DNA from: an uncultured Ectothiorhodospiraceae bacterium
GTDB taxonomy: Bacteria > Pseudomonadota > Gammaproteobacteria > UBA6429 > Thiohalophilaceae
Assembly (NCBI GenBank): GCA_947259425.1
Contig: CAMYMO010000133.1
Coordinates: 1 to 15,754 of the forward strand
DNA length: 15,754 bases
Direction: 5' to 3'
Under the pieces are notes generated by a model. The model saw only the letters and a list, made by a program, of their open reading frames with translations, was not told the origin of the DNA and did not search any database. The translations under genes and the position numbers were made by a program. This document shows positions 1-5,683 of this stretch, in pieces; position 1 is the stretch's first letter, and every line of letters begins with the position of its first letter.

Positions 1-352
1 TTGGTGACGACATATCAAAATCATATCCCTGCTCAGCATAAAGATTTTTCGCCCCACCCACGACCATATTCGTCATCTCGCCGGCCATATCACGCGCGGT
101 ATCATCCACTTCAGTAATCTCTTCGCCCAACATGCGTTGCACAAGATCGATAATCGCCGGTTTACTAAATGATATGGCAAGTGATGCGCGGACATTAGCC
201 GAAACCATGTTCATAATGCCGGTCACATCGCCAAGTGCAACTTCATCTGTCTTGATCTGTGGCTTACCTAAATTTGGTTCCACATTGGCCATGGTCGACA
301 GCACATTTACCATAGTCTCTAATACTGGATTGATTAGTTTTACATCCATCAT
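1..352 (-). CDS. cheX: Chemotaxis protein CheX, 5' part (C-terminus cut by window edge)
   Basis: CheX-family proteins dephosphorylate phospho-CheY-type response regulators in the cytoplasm. The first 117 residues are present and the rest lies beyond base 1. They show the usual opening (DVKLINPVLE), the ALGDVTGI strand and LGEEITEVDD. The catalytic helix motif E-x-x-N is seen as GEMTNM (Glu92, Asn95), followed by a GGAKN turn. Two ATGs lie in tandem (352 and 349) and either could start translation; no clear Shine-Dalgarno precedes them. The gene lies 131 bases downstream of the anti-sigma gene on the same strand, and no shared transcript can be claimed. No chemotaxis partner is visible. The family call is firm; the target regulator is unknown. 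Confidence 0.88.
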   Translation of the reverse strand, partial: MMDVKLINPVLETMVNVLSTMANVEPNLGKPQIKTDEVALGDVTGIMNMVSANVRASLAISFSKPAIIDLVQRMLGEEITEVDDTARDMAGEMTNMVVGGAKNLYAEQGYDFDMSSP

Positions 353-461
353 TTTTTAAGGTCAGGTTGTGATGACTCGCGCTCAAGCTATTGTGTCGGC
401 GCACCAACCCCAAAACTTAAGATGACCGGATAAAATCCCGGACTAGACTTGACCCGCTTCA

Positions 462-485
462 GATTCTGGGAAAATATCCAGAATC
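462..485 (-). repeat. Inverted repeat over the anti-sigma stop codon
   Basis: Perfect 8-base arms GATTCTGG and CCAGAATC are separated by an 8-base loop, overlapping the stop codon of the anti-sigma gene. No T-run follows on either strand, so it is not a classical intrinsic terminator. It may act as a 3' stabilising hairpin or a weak terminator. The rest of the spacer (353-461) shows only a second, imperfect hairpin (CCGGGAT/ATCCGG near 426-441). Confidence 0.45.
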
Positions 486-1197
486 AGCTCAAATTGATGA
501 TCTGTTTGGCCAACTCATGCTCAAGTTGTTCAATTTGTTGAGGATCTTCGGCAATAATCGCCATACTACCCTGCCTGGTCGGGATGATAACCCCTTGAAA
601 ACGTTTATCATTTAACTTCGATCTGTGTTTCACAAACTCCCCAGGCATGAACAACACGGTAACCGGTCCGGTCGCACTGTCTACAATCACGTGTGCCCCC
701 TGATTTTTGCGTATCGGGCAGGCACCCGCATAATTAATCGTGCGCCCCGGTAATGCACTAAGTTCAGTGCCGTGACGCTTCAGCACCGAGTTTAACTGCT
801 GCACTGAGAGGTTCTTATGGTCTTGCAGATGGTGCAGTTCATCATTGACGTGTTGCAGTACAACCTGTTCCAGACTGGCAGGATCAGAGCCAAACATACC
901 ATTCGTGATGAAACCACCCATTACCGCAACCAAACCCAATAGAAATGTTGCAGCCGTTGCCATGCCGATACGCTTACGACGATTTTGCTCGGCTAATAAA
1001 CGCTGCCGCAATAAGATCCGTGAGGCCAGACCTTCAGGCGCATCAACCTTGCTTGCACGACTTAGTCCTGATTCGAATGAATTAAGATGTTTGGCAAAAC
1101 GTGCGCATTCCTCACATTCGGAAAGGTGTTCACCTACAGATGCCTGTTGCGACATTGGGTCGGCCAGTAATAAACGTCGAATCTCCAAACAATTCAT
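484..1197 (-). CDS. Membrane anti-sigma factor with zinc-finger-like N-terminus (DUF3379-like)
   Basis: Probable inner-membrane anti-sigma factor for the ECF sigma encoded directly upstream; the start codon overlaps the sigma stop codon as ATGA, indicating translational coupling. The cytoplasmic N-terminus carries an H-x3-C-x2-C zinc-anti-sigma motif (His24, Cys28, Cys31). One hydrophobic segment lies at about residues 77-99, preceded by the basic stretch NRRKR, so the remaining ~135 residues should be periplasmic. That part has a histidine cluster (QHVNDELHHLQDHK, about 116-128), a single cysteine (Cys160) in a GACPIR turn, and a C-terminal beta-rich region. The layout resembles DUF3379 proteins. 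By inference the periplasmic part senses the stress that releases the sigma factor. The role is supported by gene order and the zinc-finger motif; the signal is not shown. Confidence 0.85.
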   Translation of the reverse strand: MNCLEIRRLLLADPMSQQASVGEHLSECEECARFAKHLNSFESGLSRASKVDAPEGLASRILLRQRLLAEQNRRKRIGMATAATFLLGLVAVMGGFITNGMFGSDPASLEQVVLQHVNDELHHLQDHKNLSVQQLNSVLKRHGTELSALPGRTINYAGACPIRKNQGAHVIVDSATGPVTVLFMPGEFVKHRSKLNDKRFQGVIIPTRQGSMAIIAEDPQQIEQLEHELAKQIINLS

Positions 1198-1715
1198 TTA
1201 ATCAGTCTCATTTTAGTCGGGGGGTCATTTACAAGCTGTTTTCGCAATTGCTGACGAGCGCGGCAAACGCGGGTCATGATCGCACCTTTTTTCACCGCAA
1301 ACATTTCACCTATCTCCTCACAACTGTAACCTCCGATCACTTGTAGCAATAAGGGTTCCAGGTATTGAGGATCAATCTGTTTTAACGCTTGTCGAAGCAC
1401 CCAGCTTTCAACTTTACCGAGTTGTTCATCCACAAAAAGATTGGGATCGTCGACCTCAACCTGTTCCAGTGTAATCAGGTCTTTGTTTCGTTTACCGAGA
1501 TGGCGAGATAATTCTCGACGTAATATCGTAAATAACCAAGCCTTAGCAGATTCTGGTTTATCCAGCTTGTCGAGTGCCTTCCAGGCACGCATGAAGGTCT
1601 CCTGCACCAGATCCTCTGCCAATTGCGGGTCTTTACATAACCAATAGGCATAACGATACAAATCCGTGGAATAGGCATTAACGAGTGCTTCAAATGTCGA
1701 TTCGGTTCTGCTCAT
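1194..1715 (-). CDS. ECF-type RNA polymerase sigma factor
   Basis: A 173-residue sigma-70-family factor of the extracytoplasmic-function type, containing regions 2 and 4 only. Region 2 covers about residues 8-75, with the core-binding/-10 helix AEDLVQETFMRAWKALDKL followed by AKAWLFTILRRELSRH. Region 4 covers about 103-160, with the helix-turn-helix YSCEEIGEMFAVKKGAIMTRVCRARQQL split across the usual positions. It is co-transcribed with the anti-sigma gene through an ATGA overlap and diverges from the bufferin operon. The spacer carries a GTAAGC-N16-GGTCTA element facing this gene and a matching one facing bufA, which suggests autoregulation. The start ATG is chosen for family length; the preceding ribosome site (GAGTAG) is weak. 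Sigma identity is clear; the ECF group was not assigned. Confidence 0.93.
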   Translation of the reverse strand: MSRTESTFEALVNAYSTDLYRYAYWLCKDPQLAEDLVQETFMRAWKALDKLDKPESAKAWLFTILRRELSRHLGKRNKDLITLEQVEVDDPNLFVDEQLGKVESWVLRQALKQIDPQYLEPLLLQVIGGYSCEEIGEMFAVKKGAIMTRVCRARQQLRKQLVNDPPTKMRLIK

Positions 1716-1739
1716 GATTTTATTCTACTCATAATTAAG

Positions 1740-1767
1740 TAGACCCAATACTGCATAAAATGCTTAC
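1740..1767 (-). promoter_or_regulatory. Putative ECF promoter of the sigma/anti-sigma operon
   Basis: Reading the minus strand, GTAAGC (1767-1762), a 16-base spacer and GGTCTA (1745-1740) lie just upstream of the sigma gene, giving a leader of about 20 bases. The pair has the look of an ECF -35/-10 (GTAAC/GGAAC-like, then GTC-type). An identical arrangement faces the opposite way toward bufA. Support comes from the exact repetition of sequence and spacing; no transcription start is known. Confidence 0.6.
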
Positions 1768-1795
1768 AAAAAATATTTTATATTTTTCAGTAAGC
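1762..1795. repeat. AT-rich palindrome joining two back-to-back -35 elements
   Basis: GCTTAC (1762-1767) and GTAAGC (1790-1795) form the outer arms. Between them is a 22-base, almost wholly A/T core with imperfect symmetry (AAAAATA / TATTTTT). The outer arms coincide with the proposed -35 elements of both divergent promoters, so symmetry may simply reflect shared promoter recognition. The core could serve as an UP element or bend for both directions. A shorter repeat, GCAT-AAA-ATGC, lies beside it at 1753-1763. Confidence 0.6.
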
Positions 1796-1817
1796 TTTTT
1801 AGATCTCCGCCGGTCTT
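1790..1817 (+). promoter_or_regulatory. Putative ECF promoter of the bufferin operon
   Basis: GTAAGC (1790-1795), a 16-base spacer, then GGTCTT (1812-1817). Sequence and spacing match the element facing the sigma gene on the other strand, differing only at the last base. Transcription would start near 1824, leaving a leader of about 90 bases before bufA. The factor recognising it is inferred to be the adjacent ECF sigma. Confidence 0.62.
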
Positions 1818-1913
1818 CTCTAGTAACTGTGCTGCATGGCGGCAATATACCGTAACAATGCTAATCACAGCCAATTTTTAAATTTAAACCCAGTTCTTTA
1901 GGAGGACAACATC

Positions 1914-2186
1914 ATGCAAACTAAACCAACTAAAAATCTTGCTCTTATCAGCGCTATCGCCCTTGGTGTCGGACTGGCCGCGCAGGCTCAAGCGGCAAAG
2001 CCCAAATGGGAAGGTTATGAAAAATGTGCAGGAATTGTCAAAAAAGGCATGAATTCCTGCGGTACCAGTAAACATAATTGTGCTGGCCAGGCGAGCAAAG
2101 ACAATGATAAAGAAGAATGGATTTACTTACCCAAAGGCACCTGCGATAAAATCACCGGTTCAACCTTAAAGAAAAAGGCCAGCTAA
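1914..2186 (+). CDS. bufA: Bufferin-type precursor peptide (DUF2282, BufA-like)
   Basis: A 90-residue exported small protein of the DUF2282 family, whose characterised members are bufferins: periplasmic, post-translationally modified copper-binding peptides. The signal peptide covers residues 1-27 (basic TKPTKN, hydrophobic LALISAIALGVGLAA, cleavage after AQA). The mature part has exactly four cysteines (38, 49, 56, 77) in the family pattern: YEKC, NSC, NCAG and a PKGTCDKI close, with lysines at the tail. In studied members the two middle cysteines are modified and the outer two form a disulfide; that is transferred knowledge. A strong Shine-Dalgarno AGGAGG (1900-1905) stands 8 bases before the ATG. 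It is the first gene of an operon with the modifying enzyme and its partner, and the next start lies two bases after its stop. The metal is inferred. Confidence 0.88.
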   Translation: MQTKPTKNLALISAIALGVGLAAQAQAAKPKWEGYEKCAGIVKKGMNSCGTSKHNCAGQASKDNDKEEWIYLPKGTCDKITGSTLKKKAS

Positions 2187-2188
2187 GA

Positions 2189-3049
2189 TTGGCTAAGCCT
2201 GAGTCAAATCGTCATTTCACACGTAACCTGGTCTCGGGCGTCGGGATTGGGTTGCGTGCTGAACATTATCAATTTGTTAAGCAAGAACAACCTTCAACGC
2301 CGTGGTTTGAAGTCTTAATCGATAATTATCTCGGTCATGGCGGGCAGATACAGCAACATCTACAAGACTTCAGTGAACACTACCCACTGACCTTTCATGG
2401 TGTTGGCATGTCACTGGGGTCGTGTGATCCGCTGAACAAAACCTATCTTGGCCTGTTAAAACAGGCAATAAATACCTATCAACCCGCCCTGGTTTCAGAT
2501 CATTTGTGTTGGACAGGATTCCAAAATGAATATCTCCACGATCTGTTACCGATGCCTTACACTGATGAAGCTGCCCGTCATGTTGCGCAAAGAATCAAGC
2601 AGGTTCAGGATTATTTAAATATTCAAATCTTGATTGAGAATGTATCAAGCTATATGCAATATCGTATCTCAGATATGTCCGAAGCCGAATTTCTTGTCTA
2701 TGTATGTGAGCTAGCAGACTGCCACCTGCTATTGGATATTAATAATATCTACGTTAGTGCCTTTAATCATGGATTTGATGCCGTTGAATATCTAGACTTA
2801 ATGCCGGCAAAGAGAATAAAAGAAATTCATCTGGCAGGCTTTGAAGATCAAGGCGGTTACCTGCTTGACACACACGGTGAAAAAATTCACCCACCCGTCT
2901 GGGAACTTTACCGTGAAGCCATAAAGCGTTTTGGAGTACAACCAACATTAATTGAATGGGACAATAACCTTCCTAAATTTTATGTCTTGCAACAAGAAGC
3001 CCACAAAGCAGAACGCATTCTAAATGACGCACAATCCCATGCTGCCTGA
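2189..3049 (+). CDS. bufB: MNIO-family peptide-modifying enzyme (DUF692, BufB-like)
   Basis: A 286-residue DUF692/MNIO protein: a TIM-barrel multinuclear non-heme iron oxygenase that modifies cysteines of the partner precursor, here presumably BufA. Family signatures run in order: VGIGLRAEH (18-26), FHGVGMSLGS (69-78), SDHLCW (103-108), IENVSSY (149-155), LLDINNIYVSAFNH (181-194), IHLAGF (213-218), DTHGEKIH (227-234) and IEWD (255-258). The acidic and histidine residues in these motifs are the expected iron ligands. The start is a TTG two bases after the bufA stop; no in-frame ATG or GTG lies before the first conserved motif, so the rare start is well supported. The end overlaps bufC, fitting translational coupling. 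Length is normal for the family. Confidence 0.9.
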   Translation: MAKPESNRHFTRNLVSGVGIGLRAEHYQFVKQEQPSTPWFEVLIDNYLGHGGQIQQHLQDFSEHYPLTFHGVGMSLGSCDPLNKTYLGLLKQAINTYQPALVSDHLCWTGFQNEYLHDLLPMPYTDEAARHVAQRIKQVQDYLNIQILIENVSSYMQYRISDMSEAEFLVYVCELADCHLLLDINNIYVSAFNHGFDAVEYLDLMPAKRIKEIHLAGFEDQGGYLLDTHGEKIHPPVWELYREAIKRFGVQPTLIEWDNNLPKFYVLQQEAHKAERILNDAQSHAA

Positions 3050-3785
3050 CCTACAAAAACAATTTATGGATGGCATTTTACGAAAGGGTATCGACATACA
3101 TGCACAGCTAGATAGCCACAATCGAGATAGCCTGCAGCAGTTAAATATATACCGCAATAGCTATCAGGGCGGACTTCTCAAAGCCTTGATCGATATCTAT
3201 CCCGTTAGCAAACGATTATTGGGTACAGAATTCTTCGACGCCATGTGCCTGCGGTATATAAAACAAACACCGTGCCATTCATTTGATATAAATAAATATG
3301 GAGAATCATTTGCTTACTTTGCAGAACAGTTTGAACCGGTAAGCGAGCTTATCTATTTGCCCGATGTGATACATCTGGAATGGGCATGGCATCATGCCTA
3401 TCAGGCTGTCGATCGTCCTCAACAGGACTTCACACCCTTGTTGCGCTTTACCAGTGTAAAACTCGAATCCCTGTATTTACATTTACAACCCTCGATGACC
3501 TTATTGGTCTCACCCTACCCGGTTGATTTGATCTGGTCTGCAAATCAAGATGACGAAAACCATCATCAGCAAACCATTGATCTAGACATGGGGTCTCGCC
3601 ATTTAGTGATCTGGCGCAACGGATTGGATTCACATATTGATTTAGTTGAACCAAACTTTTTTGAATTTTTAGTATTAATTCAGAACAATCTAATATTGAG
3701 CGATATACAGACTCGAATCTTAAATATTGAAGAACAGCTAGCCTCCTCACTGCAACGTGGCTACCTTGCCGATTACAACTTATAA
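3024..3785 (+). CDS. bufC: DUF2063 partner protein of the bufferin operon (BufC-like)
   Basis: A 253-residue protein with an N-terminal DUF2063 (putative DNA-binding-annotated) domain over about residues 8-110. Visible pieces are LQKQFMDGIL, LNIYRNSYQGGLLKAL, YPVSKRLLG, ALMCLRY-like FDAMCLRYI, and LPDVIHLEWAWHHAYQA. In MNIO systems this protein acts as the partner that presents the precursor to the DUF692 enzyme; despite the domain label, it is not a known transcription factor. The C-terminal half is variable and shows no recognised motif. The chosen ATG overlaps the end of bufB by 26 bases; a second in-frame ATG at 3039 would shorten the overlap to 11. No DoxX-like fourth gene follows. No strong terminator is seen after it. 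Confidence 0.85.
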   Translation: MTHNPMLPDLQKQFMDGILRKGIDIHAQLDSHNRDSLQQLNIYRNSYQGGLLKALIDIYPVSKRLLGTEFFDAMCLRYIKQTPCHSFDINKYGESFAYFAEQFEPVSELIYLPDVIHLEWAWHHAYQAVDRPQQDFTPLLRFTSVKLESLYLHLQPSMTLLVSPYPVDLIWSANQDDENHHQQTIDLDMGSRHLVIWRNGLDSHIDLVEPNFFEFLVLIQNNLILSDIQTRILNIEEQLASSLQRGYLADYNL

Positions 3786-3801
3786 ATTGCAATCAATCAA
3801 A

Positions 3802-3843
3802 TTGATCTAGATCGATAAATCCTAGCACTGCTTTAGTTAGAGT
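3802..3843 (+). promoter_or_regulatory. FNR/Anr-like box with class II spacing to a -10
   Basis: TTGAT-CTAG-ATCGA (3802-3815) matches the FNR/Anr consensus TTGAT-N4-ATCAA at nine of ten fixed positions. A -10-like hexamer TAGAGT lies at 3838-3843. If transcription starts at about 3850, the box centre falls at -41.5, the classical activator position. It precedes the 30-codon membrane gene. The box could also arise by chance in this A/T-rich spacer. Confidence 0.45.
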
Positions 3844-3874
3844 TGCCGATGTTAATTAATTCAAGGAGATTAGT

Positions 3875-3967
3875 ATGCACGTAGATGATAAGCAAATGGG
3901 TATACGAGTTGGATCTACTGTGTTGGTCATAATTGGACTTATCGTCGTGGCAAACATCATTGCTTAA
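3875..3967 (+). CDS. Small single-helix membrane protein, 30 residues
   Basis: A short frame beginning MHVDDKQMGIRVGS and ending in a hydrophobic run (TVLVIIGLIVVANIIA, about residues 15-30), so it should be an inner-membrane peptide with its N-terminus outside the bilayer core. Support for it being real: a strong AAGGAG Shine-Dalgarno (3864-3869) five bases before the ATG, a clean charged-then-hydrophobic layout, an FNR-like promoter upstream, and a hairpin just after the stop. I do not recognise a family. Its size and possible oxygen control recall small subunits of respiratory oxidases, but nothing in the sequence proves that. It lies between bufC (90 bases away) and the convergent PilZ gene. 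Confidence 0.62.
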   Translation: MHVDDKQMGIRVGSTVLVIIGLIVVANIIA

Positions 3968-3974
3968 ATAAGAT

Positions 3975-3997
3975 AAAAAACCGCCTGTTAGGCGGTT
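3975..3997 (-). terminator. Intrinsic terminator of the PilZ gene, possibly bidirectional
   Basis: AACCGCC (3979-3985), a five-base loop and GGCGGTT (3991-3997) form a GC-rich stem. On the minus strand the stem runs into a T6 tract, a good intrinsic terminator 40 bases after the PilZ stop. On the plus strand the stem is followed only by TAAATAT, so termination of the small membrane gene there would be weaker. Confidence 0.8.
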
Positions 3998-4036
3998 AAA
4001 TATGTTGTGGAGAGAGAAATATATCAGTCAGTTGGA

Positions 4037-4357
4037 TTACGCCTCTTTGTAAAAGCGCATGCCAACATAGAATTTTTTATCTTTATAGCGTCGGTGAACG
4101 ACTTCACCAAGCGCATCGAGTATATGGGTTCGACCATTATTACCAATATTGAGTGAGACATGTAATATATCGCCGATATCGCGCGGGTCAGTCGATAAAA
4201 ATCCAATTCCCTCCATCGAAAAGTCGACACACATGAGCGAAATCTTTTCGCCGGCCGATGTGGTTATTCGAATGGGACGTTGAAATGGTATGCGACGACG
4301 CGTGCGTCGTTCACTCATCATCGAGTTACTGCCTGCCTGTGATTGTTGACTATACAT
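4037..4357 (-). CDS. PilZ domain protein (cyclic-di-GMP binding)
   Basis: A single-domain PilZ protein of 106 residues, expected to bind cyclic-di-GMP in the cytoplasm and pass the signal to a partner. The binding motifs are present: R-x3-R within ERRTRRRIP (Arg18, Arg22) and D-x-S-x-x-G as DFSMEG (45-50). A typical beta-barrel follows, ending in KKFYVGMRF. The first ~16 residues are a polar tail. The ATG at 4357 is preferred, with GGGGA eight bases upstream; an in-frame TTG at 4372 and an internal ATG pair near 4321 are alternatives. It is monocistronic, with a TATACT -10-like element about 50 bases upstream and its own terminator. The output partner is not evident from the neighbours. Confidence 0.88.
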   Translation of the reverse strand: MYSQQSQAGSNSMMSERRTRRRIPFQRPIRITTSAGEKISLMCVDFSMEGIGFLSTDPRDIGDILHVSLNIGNNGRTHILDALGEVVHRRYKDKKFYVGMRFYKEA

Positions 4358-4379
4358 TTGCAATATCCCCAAATATCTT

Positions 4380-4719
4380 CAAGAAGGTTTTCGTAACAGC
4401 ACCCAAACTTAAGTATACCTAAATATCAATAATTAACAGATATTCTAACTTATTGATTACAAATTGTAATTAGTCGGACCCCGCCAAATATCTATAAAAT
4501 CCGACCGCCTATCTCGGAAAACCCTTCAAAACCGATATTTATAACAAATTTTTACAATTGACTGATGTCCTCTGGGAACACAGCGTCAGTCGGGCGGTGC
4601 TAATACCAAACCATTCACATTTATCAGCTTAATTTACTAATTCAGCAAATCTCGCTTGAATTGGCGATTATACTTAATAACGACAGCCCACTTAATTTGG
4701 GTCATATAGGATTAAGCTA
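4380..4719. other. Gene-poor divergent spacer (340 bases)
   Basis: No gene is seen on either strand. It holds a TATACT -10-like site on the minus strand (about 4411-4417) suited to the PilZ gene, a 15-base palindrome at 4456-4470, a GACTGA/TCAGTC inverted repeat spanning 4560-4591 without a T-run, and a TATACT at 4669-4674 on the plus strand that could start transcription about 40 bases before the next gene. None has a good -35. Confidence 0.5.
4456..4470. repeat. Perfect 7-1-7 palindrome, possible operator
   Basis: ATTACAA-A-TTGTAAT is a perfect dyad in the PilZ upstream region, about 100 bases from the PilZ start and 250 from the gene to the right. The length and symmetry suit a dimeric regulator. 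I cannot name the regulator, and A/T-rich palindromes also occur by chance. Confidence 0.35.
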
Positions 4720-4854
4720 ATTAACCTGCATTCACTACAACTTCATCTGGAGAATATCTACGATATACACACGGGTTACGATATCGATCATTTTGTATTC
4801 CATGATACCGCCTGCTATGAAACCTGCCGGGCGGCCAGTAATACTCATGCTTCA
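4720..4854 (+). other. Probable N-terminal coding extension of the next gene (non-ATG start)
   Basis: The reading frame of the following gene stays open from 4696 and reads as plausible protein: NLHSLQLHLENIYDI, then TGYDIDHFVFHD, with the same amino-acid style as the body of the gene. No ATG, GTG or TTG is in frame. An ATT at 4720 is preceded by AGGA (4708-4711) eight bases away, like the AUU start of infC; a CTG at 4726 is the other option. This would add 45 residues. Confidence 0.4.
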
Positions 4855-5373
4855 ATGGAGTCATTATTCATCCGGGAAACGGCAGACGGCCTGGATCTGA
4901 GTCTATATCTTGATATAACCACTCTCCAGCAACTCAAAAATGACAATCCATTTATATGTCTGCACCAAGGCAATCTGACCGCCTTTTGTTTGGCGGTTGA
5001 AGGAATTAGTCATTTTGTCTATTTAATCTGGAGTGCCATCCACCAACGCACGGTATCTCAACTGGAACTCGAACTACAGGCTGAGGTGGATAAATATATT
5101 CTCTGCGCATCAATTTTTGCATCGCAAACAAATGGAACCCTACCCGATAATTTATGTGAGCTGCTGTTTGCAGGTATTTCCTTTAGCCAGAATTTGACAG
5201 TCGAACAACAACGTCGATACCAACTTGCCAACCAGTATGCAGGACAATATTGCCATAACCTGCATTTTCGAATGATTAATTATGGAGAAAGTCACTTGGT
5301 GACAAAAGAAATCAGGCGATTCTATCGATTATGGCATGAACACAAAGTAAAGCGGATTGATGCTATGCCGTGA
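4855..5373 (+). CDS. Unrecognised conserved-looking cytoplasmic protein (start likely further upstream)
   Basis: A soluble protein of at least 172 residues; I recognise no named family. Visible features are a DLSLYLD strand near the start, AVEGISHFVYLIWSAIHQR, an acidic amphipathic stretch LELELQAEVDKYILCA, YQLANQYAGQYCHNLHFR and a C-terminal basic tail EIRRFYRLWHEHKVKRID. Aromatic and histidine residues are frequent, with no signal peptide or membrane segment. The composition suggests an all-alpha fold. The listed ATG at 4855 has no Shine-Dalgarno and begins in mid-pattern, so translation probably starts upstream (see the extension entry). It converges with the DUF3301 gene, leaving only five bases between the stop codons. 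No function is proposed. Confidence 0.68.
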   Translation: MESLFIRETADGLDLSLYLDITTLQQLKNDNPFICLHQGNLTAFCLAVEGISHFVYLIWSAIHQRTVSQLELELQAEVDKYILCASIFASQTNGTLPDNLCELLFAGISFSQNLTVEQQRRYQLANQYAGQYCHNLHFRMINYGESHLVTKEIRRFYRLWHEHKVKRIDAMP

Positions 5374-5378
5374 CGACC

Positions 5379-5681
5379 TTAGATTCGATAGGTATCCATA
5401 TAGGTCTGTAATATATCCTCACCCAACATGTCGATATGTCCTTTATAGCGCTCGTTACCATCACTGGTAAACTCAAAGACGAACCTTCGGTATAAACCAA
5501 TCCGCCCATTGCGATCTCGACTCAGCCGCATACGTCGCAATGCCACGGTGTCGTCCAGAAACAAAACATCATGTTGCTGGCACAATCGCTTGCTCTCTTT
5601 GTGTGCAACTTCTTTGGCACCAAGACCATCCCACCACAGCCAGACCACAATCGCTAACACGAAAAGAACTAACCACCCCAT
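5379..5681 (-). CDS. DUF3301 small membrane-anchored protein
   Basis: A 100-residue protein of the DUF3301 family, of unknown function. One N-terminal membrane helix (about residues 4-18, WLVLFVLAIVVWLWW) is followed by the family block: an AKEVAHKESKRLCQQHDVLFLDDTVALRR region split by a Cys, then RLSRDRNGRIGLYRRFVFEFTSDG and a terminal YRI. The start at 5681 is chosen because GAGG stands seven bases before it and the ATG is two bases after the phosphatase stop; a TTG 30 bases upstream opens the same frame but would overlap the phosphatase. It is the last gene of the four-gene minus-strand operon. No partner is known. Confidence 0.85.
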   Translation of the reverse strand: MGWLVLFVLAIVVWLWWDGLGAKEVAHKESKRLCQQHDVLFLDDTVALRRMRLSRDRNGRIGLYRRFVFEFTSDGNERYKGHIDMLGEDILQTYMDTYRI

Positions 5682-5683
5682 AC

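Noticed and set aside
845..1201. 118-codon plus-strand frame opposite the anti-sigma gene
   Set aside because: The opposite strand encodes a clear anti-sigma factor with an ATGA link to the sigma gene; this frame shows no motif.
1821..1870. Two GTAAC motifs (in TAGTAACTG and CCGTAACAA) as ECF -35 elements for bufA
   Set aside because: Neither has the GGTCT-like -10 at 16 bases, whereas the GTAAGC pair has matching -10s in both directions.
3105..3785. BufC (DUF2063) as a DNA-binding regulator of the locus
   Set aside because: The domain label is historical; in MNIO operons this protein partners the modifying enzyme, and no helix-turn-helix is visible here.
4558..4593. GACTGA...TCAGTC hairpin as a terminator or small RNA
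   Set aside because: The stem is only six pairs with a 20-base loop, no T-run follows, and no promoter or conserved RNA motif was recognised.
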